DNA of 64,000 bases, from the NCBI GenBank assembly GCA_021828195.1, contig JAKASQ010000003.1:23516-87515 (forward strand), read 5' to 3'. A model generated the notes under the pieces. That model worked only from the letters and a program-made list of their open reading frames with translations, was not told the DNA's origin and ran no database searches. Of this stretch, positions 57,164 through 64,000 are shown in pieces (within the stretch, counting starts at the first letter, position 1; each line of letters starts with the position of its first letter). Both the position numbers and the translations under genes were made by a program. Origin of the DNA: Thermoplasmata archaeon (GTDB lineage Archaea; Thermoplasmatota; Thermoplasmata; Lutacidiplasmatales; UBA184).

Positions 57164-57582
57164 GATTCTCGCTCCAACTGTTCGACCCGGGTGGCGATGT
57201 ACCTGCGGAATCCCGTGGGACTCATCGATGCGATGGCGGCGAGCTCTCCCCGGGGGCGAGAGGGGAGCCGGGGGTTCGGTCCGGCGCGCTCCACGTGATC
57301 GAGCAGGAGGACCAGCTCCTCTCGGTGGATCCGGTCGCCCGCGAACGCTCGGAGGGCCCGGAGCGAGGGCCGGCTATCTGGAACGCGCACGGGTCTCCGC
57401 CGGTCCTCGCCGCGGCTCGCGAGAACGCTGTACAGCCCCAGTGCGGCCGCGAGCACCACCGCCGACGCACCCGCGGGCACGGCGAGGGCGAGGTTGGGCC
57501 CGGCAGCAATTGCGAGCGCGAGGGCGATCGCGATGAGGACGACGACTCCTAAGATCGCGCCCGTGGATGGAGCGGCTGTCAC
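57160..57582 (-). CDS. Hypothetical membrane protein in MoxR/DUF58 cluster
   Basis: 140-aa ORF with N-terminal hydrophobic segments, overlapping both neighbours' start/stop. Confidence 0.65.
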   Translation of the reverse strand: MTAAPSTGAILGVVVLIAIALALAIAAGPNLALAVPAGASAVVLAAALGLYSVLASRGEDRRRPVRVPDSRPSLRALRAFAGDRIHREELVLLLDHVERAGPNPRLPSRPRGELAAIASMSPTGFRRYIATRVEQLERES

Positions 57583-58523
57583 CCCCGATGGGCCTCCTTG
57601 GCGTCCAGCTCCTCGATGGCCCGCCGGATGGCGGACTTGGCCCGAGCCACTTCCTCCGGTCCGATCGGGTGCTGCGAGTAGCGGGCCTCCTCGAAGAGGT
57701 GCGTGATCTCTTGTGCGGTATCGGGCCGGATCCCGAGACGCATCAAGTGGCCTCGCCGGATCTCTTCGGCGGTCTGCCGATCTGTGTCCCCCACGATTGG
57801 AGTCAGGCGGTCCAGGAGCAGGCCGTACAGCCGCACGAGCACCGTCCGGGGTTCCTCGTCCGCGTCGAGCGCAGCGGAAGCCCGGACGAGCACCTCGCGA
57901 ACCTCCTCGTCGGAGGGGATCGGGCGTGCGGCTCGCGTGCGTTCACGAGCCCGGAGCATCCGCAGGGCCACGGCTGTCCCGACGAGCGCGACCACCGCAA
58001 CCAACGCGAACAGCGCCCATGGGGGAATGGACAGGTGGAGGGGGGGGAAGCCTGTGCTCGATCCGGTACCGTTCGCCCCGGGAGAGGCGTTGCCACTTCC
58101 CGACGTGTCGTTCGAGCCCGGGCCCACGGGACTCAGTGGCAGTAGGCTTCCACCCCCGAGTCCGCGACCCACCACCGCGAAGACCGTCAGGAGAACGATC
58201 GCGGTGAGCAGCACGGCGAGGATCCGGGCAGGGTAGGGCATGGTTCGTTGCCGAAGCCGGTCGACGATCAGGAATCCGGCGACTCCCAGGACTCCCGCCA
58301 CCAGGATCCATTGGAACGCCGTCTCCGAGAGTTCGAGGAGGGTGGGAGAGGGTGAGGAAGAGGTAGGCGCGGTGATGGCGGCCGTCAAGAGTGCGGCCGC
58401 ACCGCCCACGGCAAACGCGATCCCCAGGATCAACACCCAGGAGAGCGAGAACGCCGGACGGGAACGGCGGACCGCGCTCATCCCTACCGGTACGCACCGC
58501 ACTCCATATGCCGCTTTGCGCAA
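57579..58523 (-). CDS. DUF4129-like membrane protein
   Basis: TM segments followed by AALDADEEPRTVLVRLYGLLLDRLTPIVGDTDRQTAEEIRRGHLMRLGIRPDTAQEITHLFEEARYSQHPIGPEEVARAKSAIRRAIEEL. Confidence 0.78.
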   Translation of the reverse strand: MRKAAYGVRCVPVGMSAVRRSRPAFSLSWVLILGIAFAVGGAAALLTAAITAPTSSSPSPTLLELSETAFQWILVAGVLGVAGFLIVDRLRQRTMPYPARILAVLLTAIVLLTVFAVVGRGLGGGSLLPLSPVGPGSNDTSGSGNASPGANGTGSSTGFPPLHLSIPPWALFALVAVVALVGTAVALRMLRARERTRAARPIPSDEEVREVLVRASAALDADEEPRTVLVRLYGLLLDRLTPIVGDTDRQTAEEIRRGHLMRLGIRPDTAQEITHLFEEARYSQHPIGPEEVARAKSAIRRAIEELDAKEAHRG

Positions 58524-58569
58524 GGGTGGGCGGCGCTCCCCACGCCCTCCGGGACGTCGGAACCCGAGG

Positions 58570-59469
58570 TTAGCTCGGAGGAGGGGGTTCGCTCACGGCG
58601 CCCAAGTCCGGCGCGCGCCGACGCAATAGGTAGAAGCTCCGGCGCTCGTGCTCGGTGGTGATCACGGCGAAATCCTCGACGCGGTGGCCCAAATCGTATG
58701 CGGCCCGGAAGGCATCGCGCACCGCATGTCGCCAGCGCCACAGCGCCGCTTGCTCGTGGGTCCGGACGAGATCGAGGTCGAATGGGATCTCGATGTGCGA
58801 CGTTTCCGCCGAGGGTTCCGCAACGACGGTGGGAACTCGGATTCCGGTCTCCCCCGGCTCGGTCTCGAGGATCGTCGAGGAGGAGGCCCACCGTTGGAGA
58901 TCCTCCGTCGGGCTCGGGAACGCTCCAGCGAGGCGGGCAACGACCTTCGGATTCGTGAGCGGCCACACCGCGCGTACCCGGTCCGTCTCGAGACCTGCGT
59001 TCACGGCGTCGCCCATCTGGCCGTAGTAGTGGGAGTGGTAGCGGTCCGGTCGCGCTCCGAGCCGCCGGACGAACAGCATCGCGTTCTTGCTTTGGAGTGG
59101 ATCGAAGACCCACCGGACCTCGGCGAGGCCGAGGCGGACGGCCTCGTCGCGGTAGTAGTTCATGAGCCGATGGCCCACCCGATGGTTCTGGTATTCGGGC
59201 CGGACGGCGAGCTGGTGGAGGTAGTGGTAGAGCTGCTCCCCGTCGAAGCCGAGGAAGCCGAGCGCGAACCCGGCGAGATAGATGTCAGCAAAAGCACCGA
59301 GTACGAGCCCGCCGTTGTCCTGGGCGGCTCGCTGGAGCACCGGCGGAACCGGATCGACTTCCTCTCCGCCCCAGGCAAGCCGGTGGACCTGATCGACCTG
59401 GCGGAACTCATCGGGTTTGTCGAGGCGGCGCAAGTGAAAATCTTCGGTCGGTCCGGCCCCGGCGGCCAT
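58570..59469 (-). CDS. GNAT-family N-acetyltransferase
   Basis: LVLGAFADIYLAGFALGFLGFDGEQLYHYLHQLAVRPEYQNHRVGHRLMNYYRDEAVRLGLAEVRWVFDPLQSKNAMLFVRRLGA. Confidence 0.85.
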   Translation of the reverse strand: MAAGAGPTEDFHLRRLDKPDEFRQVDQVHRLAWGGEEVDPVPPVLQRAAQDNGGLVLGAFADIYLAGFALGFLGFDGEQLYHYLHQLAVRPEYQNHRVGHRLMNYYRDEAVRLGLAEVRWVFDPLQSKNAMLFVRRLGARPDRYHSHYYGQMGDAVNAGLETDRVRAVWPLTNPKVVARLAGAFPSPTEDLQRWASSSTILETEPGETGIRVPTVVAEPSAETSHIEIPFDLDLVRTHEQAALWRWRHAVRDAFRAAYDLGHRVEDFAVITTEHERRSFYLLRRRAPDLGAVSEPPPPS

Positions 59470-59525
59470 GGGTTTCGAACGGGAGGGGATTACTTAACCC
59501 GGCTCGCAAGAGGCCGGAGCGGCGC

Positions 59526-59960
59526 TCACCGGGGGAGGCGAAGCTCCTCGCGCTTCTGGGCGTAGCGGACCTCGTCGTTCGGCGTGAGGTCCCACAGGAG
59601 CTCCTCGATCAGCGGGATGTTCCGCAGGAACTCCGCCTTGCTCTTTGTCCGCATCAGGTGCTCGAACTTGCGGTGGGCGGTGTAGTACGCGCCGACCAGA
59701 TAGGCCCCGATGATGACGACGATCGGACCCACGATCGCGAACACGAGGTTCCAGTTCCAGCCCCCGCTCCCGCTGTCGTCGGTGCTCGCCGTGATCTGCT
59801 GGAATGGCCAGGAGTTCGCCAGCGGAGTGAACGCCCCGATCGCGAGGATCGTGAGCACGAGGCCCGCGACGAAGACGATGATCGAGATGATGGCCCGGTG
59901 GGTGCGTAGCCCGATCCGGAATCGATACTCCCAACTCTCGTGATCCCTGTTCGATCCCAT
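59526..59960 (-). CDS. Hypothetical membrane protein
   Basis: 144-aa ORF with two hydrophobic segments and a charged C-terminal tail. Confidence 0.6.
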   Translation of the reverse strand: MGSNRDHESWEYRFRIGLRTHRAIISIIVFVAGLVLTILAIGAFTPLANSWPFQQITASTDDSGSGGWNWNLVFAIVGPIVVIIGAYLVGAYYTAHRKFEHLMRTKSKAEFLRNIPLIEELLWDLTPNDEVRYAQKREELRLPR

Positions 59961-60080
59961 CGCGCGGCCCGGAGCGCCCCTCCGATAAGAAGCTATGGAA
60001 GGGGACCCGTACGACCGACGCGCGGGCAGGGCGGTCCTGAGCGACCCGTTTCTCCGCGGGTGCGTCGTAGCGGGTCGGTC

Positions 60081-60845
60081 TCAACGCGAGGGAGGGTTCC
60101 GGTCCTTGCGCCCGTATCGACCGCCGGGCGAGACGGGCGCTGGAGCTCCCACGAGCGACGGCGGCGGGACGTGATCGAGGATCGCGCGCGTGCGCCGATA
60201 GAGATAGATCGAGCCGATCAAGACGATCACCGCTGCAACGCCGCCGACGATCTCTCCGCCGAAGGCGTTGAACCCGAGGAGGAACAAGCCAATCCCGGAG
60301 ATGAGAGCGGCCGAGAGCGCGCCGGCTTCCCGTCGCGGGCTTCCGGCTGCCGTCGCGGGTAGAGACAGGAGCGCGCCCGTCACCTCAAGCGCCACGATCG
60401 CGACCGCCTGGAGTCCCACTACAGAGGTCCCGTCCCAGGTGATCGTCGAGGCCGAGAGGTACTGACCCACGAGCGCCAACACGAGGATCCCGCCGATCCC
60501 CGCACGCAATCCGACCGCGTAGAACGGGAAGCTCGGACCCTTTCCCCAATAGTGGGTCCGCCGGACCGCCCACTCGGCGAGCTCAATCGAGAGGACGAGC
60601 ACAGCGAGAAGTGCGAAGGCGCCGAGCAGAGCGGCATTCGTCATCGCCGCAAGGTACAGGAGCCATGGGAGGGAGAGGAGGATCCCAACGAACAGACCGA
60701 GAGTGTACGCGAAGATCATCCGTCGCTCGTCGAAGCGGCTCTCGACGACCTGCGGGGTCGTGTACCGACCCATCTCCCACCACAGGTATCCTCCGGTCAG
60801 CACGATCCCGAGCGCCCCCGCGATTGTGAGGGAGAGCGCGACCAT
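60081..60845 (-). CDS. Hypothetical polytopic membrane protein
   Basis: 254-aa ORF with about 6-7 hydrophobic segments. Confidence 0.65.
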   Translation of the reverse strand: MVALSLTIAGALGIVLTGGYLWWEMGRYTTPQVVESRFDERRMIFAYTLGLFVGILLSLPWLLYLAAMTNAALLGAFALLAVLVLSIELAEWAVRRTHYWGKGPSFPFYAVGLRAGIGGILVLALVGQYLSASTITWDGTSVVGLQAVAIVALEVTGALLSLPATAAGSPRREAGALSAALISGIGLFLLGFNAFGGEIVGGVAAVIVLIGSIYLYRRTRAILDHVPPPSLVGAPAPVSPGGRYGRKDRNPPSR

Positions 60846-60847
60846 CG

Positions 60848-61621
60848 TCAGTCGACCTTGCGCGCCACGGTCAGGAACCCGGTGTGGCCGAGCATCTCGA
60901 ATGCGGGCCGCGTGCCCCCTTCGCCGACATGCAAAGGGCGCTCGAGGAGCTCGAGGGAGCGGATCTCATCGAAGCGGAGCTCCCTCAACGAGCGTACCGT
61001 CCGTTCCAGCTGGTTATAGGTCGGGGAATAGGTGACGACACGACCTCCGTTACTGAGGGCGGCCCGCACCGAAGGAAGCACCCCCCAGGGCTCGGGCACA
61101 TCGAGCGCCACGGCGTCGTAGTCCGTTCCCTCGATGCCGTTCGCCAGGACATCCCGCTCGTGGAACGATACCCGACCGGCGAGTCCGCCGCGCTCGAGGT
61201 TCTGCCGGGCGAGGTGCAATGCCTCCGGTCGTCGATCGAAAGAGGCTACGTGCCCGGCGGGTCCGACGGCGTAGGCGAGCACGGTCGTCAGCGCTCCGCT
61301 TCCACTGCCCGCCTCCGCCACTCGGTCCCCCGGGCCGATCCCGGAGAGGAGTACGAGGTACGCCGCATCCTTCGCCGTGATGATCTGGGCCCCGCGCGTC
61401 ATGGTCGAGAGGAGATCGGAGAGCGAGGGTCGGAGGACCGCGTACCGGGTGCCCACCCACTCGATCGAGCCGCCTGCCGGCCGGCCGATCTGCCCGGTCA
61501 GGTCGAGCACCGCCGCGTCGCCGATCCGCTGTGGGCCCCGCCGCAACGGAACGAGGATCGGCGGAGTGCCCGGGTGCTTCAGGGCCACGACATCCCCCTC
61601 CGACCAGCAACTCTCGCCCAT
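60848..61621 (-). CDS. trmI: tRNA (adenine-57/58-N1)-methyltransferase TrmI
   Basis: RGAQIITAKDAAYLVLLSGIGPGDRVAEAGSGSGALTTVLAYAVGPAGHVASFDRRPEALHLARQNLERGGL...DAVALDVPEPW. Confidence 0.92.
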   Translation of the reverse strand: MGESCWSEGDVVALKHPGTPPILVPLRRGPQRIGDAAVLDLTGQIGRPAGGSIEWVGTRYAVLRPSLSDLLSTMTRGAQIITAKDAAYLVLLSGIGPGDRVAEAGSGSGALTTVLAYAVGPAGHVASFDRRPEALHLARQNLERGGLAGRVSFHERDVLANGIEGTDYDAVALDVPEPWGVLPSVRAALSNGGRVVTYSPTYNQLERTVRSLRELRFDEIRSLELLERPLHVGEGGTRPAFEMLGHTGFLTVARKVD

Positions 61622-61797
61622 CGCGCCCTGTACCCATCACCATATCCCGGGCTTATGAGAGCAAGGGAGACCCTCCGAACCGCGCCGAGACCCCCACCAC
61701 TCTGCAGCTCCGCGTCGCGATACCCAGAAGCCGCTCATCCGCCCCCGCACGATCACCGCTCTACGGGACCACGGTTCCGAGGAAGAGTCGGCGACAC

Positions 61798-61870
61798 GCG
61801 GGCGGGGTGGGGTCGATCATCGCCTCGGCTTGCGAAGCCCGTATCTCGGGTTCGAATCCCCGCGCTCGCA
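61798..61870 (+). tRNA. Candidate tRNA or tRNA-like pseudogene, anticodon GCG (Arg) if real
   Basis: Acceptor gcgggcg/cgctcgc, anticodon arm ggc-TTGCGAA-gcc, T-loop TTCGAAT; C-C mismatches in anticodon and T stems, no U8. Confidence 0.4.
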
Positions 61871-62089
61871 TCGATCCGTTCGAACTGCGGAAGTGTTCCG
61901 GTCCGGTTCGACCCAACTTCGGGCCCCTGCATCTTTCTTCTGCCGTCGCGGCCCGACTCCGCCCTGCGGAGCGATCGCTCGAGGGCGAAGATAGCGCCGG
62001 GAGTCCCGATCGCCCGGAGTTACTTCCGTCCGGTTCGAGGTCCGAGGTCCGAGATGGTACCGTGGATCCGGCTTGTCAATCCGCGGGAT

Positions 62090-64000
62090 TCACCCAGGCA
62101 GGGGGGCGAGTACGTCGGTGAGGAGATCCTCCGCGCTGGGCTGCTTTCCCATCGTGGTCTCCGCATCCTTGGCCGCATCCCCCGGTGGAGGCAAGGGTGG
62201 GCGACCTTCCCTGTGTTTCAATGCCAACACGAGGGCCGTCGCGATGATGGCCACAAGAGCGATAGATGTGAGGAGATAGACCCCGATATTCCCGGGCAAC
62301 CCCAGGAAGCCGGAGGCCGGCCCCGAAGGTGAGCCGGATGACGAGAAAGTCCACAACAGGGTCGGGTCAGCTGGTAGACCGCGCACCGTAAGGACGACCG
62401 TGTAGTTCGCCGTGACCGTGATCGCGAAGTCCGTGAACAGTACCCCGTTCACGTAAACGTGGCTGGACAAGACCTGGGCCAAAGTGGCGTTCTCGACCTC
62501 CGCGTACGGGATCGTGACCAGCAACGTCCCGTTGACCTGAGAGGTGAACGTGACGGAGATGCTCCCGTTGCCGCTCGTCAGCTCGGTCACCGTGATGTTG
62601 TACCCGGTGGCGGTCACGTTGCCTGTGATCTTCATTGAGGTCGATCCCGGCACCTTTGTCAACGTGAAGTTCACGGTGACGCTCGCGAAGATGGTCAGAT
62701 TCTCAGAAAGCGGGAAATATCCCGGAGCCGAGACGGACACTGTATACGTTCCGGGCAGGACCGAGACCTGGAAGTGGCCGGTTGCGTTCACGTAGGCGAT
62801 GAACCCGTTCACTACCACCGAGCCGTTGGCGGGCGAGAGCTCCCCGGAAAGCGTCACGGTCTTCGGGGCGGTCGTCAAATTGAGCGTGACGTGCGTGGTC
62901 TGCCCGGCGACGACGTTAGCCTCTAGTACCAAGCTTTCGTACCCGGACGACGTTACCGAGAGGTAGTAAGCTCCCGGGGCCACGGTCACGTTGAACGCCC
63001 CATCCTCGACCGGCACGATCACCCCGCTCGCGATCACCGTCGCCGTGGCGGGCGTCACGGTTCCGACAAGATACCCGTAGGTCGAGAGTGCCGTAAGGAC
63101 GATGGAGAGCTCGGTGGTCATTCCCGCCGTCACGATCACGAGGTTCGAGTAGGGTGTGTAACCCACGAGGGTCACGTTTACGTAGTACGACCCCGGGAGC
63201 AGCGTCCAGACGTACACTCCTTCCGAGCCGATCGTCGATCGCCCGTTGACGGTGACCGACGCATTGATGGGGAGGACGGAGACTTGGAGGTAGGTGTCTT
63301 CGGCGAACGCAGTGAAGTTGATCGTCTCGGTGACTGCCCCTCCGTTCACAATGATGGCCCCAGAAGTGGTCGAGCTAGCATAGCCCGGAACGTCGCCTAC
63401 CGAGAAGCTGTACGTCCCGTTCTGTTCCAGGAATGTGATCGTGGAGGAACTCGAATTCTGCGTGGCGTCGTTCATCTCGATCGTCCACGAGGTCCCCGGC
63501 GCGAGCCCGGTCTCCACGAATGTCACCGGGAAGGAGCCCGCGGCCTTCGTGGTGAACGTCACCGGGACCGACTGCGCGAGGCCGGTTACCGTGACCGACC
63601 CGGATCCTCCCGTGTTCGTGTAACCCGCTACGTCCCCCACCGAGAAGCTGTACGTCCCGTTCTGCTCCAGGAATGTGATCGTGGAGGAACTCGAATTCTG
63701 TGTGGCGTCGTTCATCTCGATCGTCCACGAGGTCCCCGGCGCGAGCCCGGTCTCCACGAATGTCACCGGGAAGGAGCCCGCGGCCTTCGTGGTGAACGTC
63801 ACCGGGACCGACTGCGCGAGGCCGGTTACCGTGACCGACCCGGATCCTCCCGTGTTCGTGTAACCCGCTACGTCCCCCACCGAGAAGCTGTACGTCCCGT
63901 TCTGCTCCAGGAATGTGATCGTGGAGGAACTCGAATTCTGTGTGGCGTCGTTCATCTCGATCGTCCACGAGGTCCCCGGCGCGAGCCCGGTCTCCACGAA
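62090..64000 (-). CDS. Partial (N terminus beyond window) repeat-containing surface protein with PEGA-like domains and C-terminal TM anchor
   Basis: 80-aa repeats (FPVTFVETGLAPGTSWTIEMNDATQNSSSSTITFLEQNGTYSFSVGDVAGYTNTGGSGSVTVTGLAQSVPVTFTTKAAGS), PEGA-like segments (LLPGSYYVNVTLVGYTPYS, VAPGAYYLSVTSSGYESL), C-terminal TM ending ALKHREGR. Confidence 0.85.
   Translation of the reverse strand, partial: FVETGLAPGTSWTIEMNDATQNSSSSTITFLEQNGTYSFSVGDVAGYTNTGGSGSVTVTGLAQSVPVTFTTKAAGSFPVTFVETGLAPGTSWTIEMNDATQNSSSSTITFLEQNGTYSFSVGDVAGYTNTGGSGSVTVTGLAQSVPVTFTTKAAGSFPVTFVETGLAPGTSWTIEMNDATQNSSSSTITFLEQNGTYSFSVGDVPGYASSTTSGAIIVNGGAVTETINFTAFAEDTYLQVSVLPINASVTVNGRSTIGSEGVYVWTLLPGSYYVNVTLVGYTPYSNLVIVTAGMTTELSIVLTALSTYGYLVGTVTPATATVIASGVIVPVEDGAFNVTVAPGAYYLSVTSSGYESLVLEANVVAGQTTHVTLNLTTAPKTVTLSGELSPANGSVVVNGFIAYVNATGHFQVSVLPGTYTVSVSAPGYFPLSENLTIFASVTVNFTLTKVPGSTSMKITGNVTATGYNITVTELTSGNGSISVTFTSQVNGTLLVTIPYAEVENATLAQVLSSHVYVNGVLFTDFAITVTANYTVVLTVRGLPADPTLLWTFSSSGSPSGPASGFLGLPGNIGVYLLTSIALVAIIATALVLALKHREGRPPLPPPGDAAKDAETTMGKQPSAEDLLTDVLAPLPG
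63414..64000. repeat. 240-bp nearly identical in-frame tandem repeat (at least 2.4 copies in window, continuing past the edge)
   Basis: Direct comparison: 63421-63660 and 63661-63900 differ at about 2 positions; 63901-64000 matches 63661-63760. Confidence 0.95.

Noticed and set aside
63435-63863. Two identical 62-aa plus-strand ORFs (63435-63623 and 63675-63863)
   Set aside because: Antisense products of the 240-bp coding repeat, not genes.
63414-64000. Possible CRISPR-like or satellite repeat array
   Set aside because: Unit length is 240 bp, in frame, without spacers; it is a protein-domain repeat.

Overview
The window is a GC-rich, gene-dense stretch of an archaeal chromosome, most likely a member of Thermoplasmatota. 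That placement is inferred from gene content: Pus10, L21e, Rpb4, DUF655, thermosome, aIF2-beta, deoxyhypusine synthase, a LysW-type amino-acid pathway, L40e and thermopsin-type surface repeats. It was not tested by search. About 60 genes can be supported. They include an informational block (Pus10-L21e-RpoF-DUF655-RsmA, thermosome, LysRS, ValRS, aIF2-beta, IleRS), a long overlapping argG-argH-lysW-lysX-lysY-lysZ-lysJ-lysK operon divergent from an HTH/ACT-domain regulator, and a glycan / polytopic-membrane-protein island. They also include a ferredoxin-geranylgeranyl reductase pair, a fused EtfB-EtfA gene, a bactofilin-like gene, a MoxR/DUF58/DUF4129 cluster and a partial surface protein with nearly identical 240-bp tandem repeats. 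I found no CRISPR array, transposon or recognisable defence island. The observations most worth a second look are: (i) a perfect inverted repeat ACGGAAA-CAA-TTTCCGT upstream of the thermosome TATA box; (ii) the LysW-arginine operon with its putative sensor-regulator and repeated AATGG/CCATT boxes; (iii) a stand-alone CARF-type regulator with no CRISPR context; (iv) a tandem pair of undescribed polytopic membrane proteins; (v) a divergent fused ETF; (vi) an odd tRNA-like gene; and (vii) frameshifted or decayed genes. All calls come from reading the sequence and ORF translations. No database search was run.
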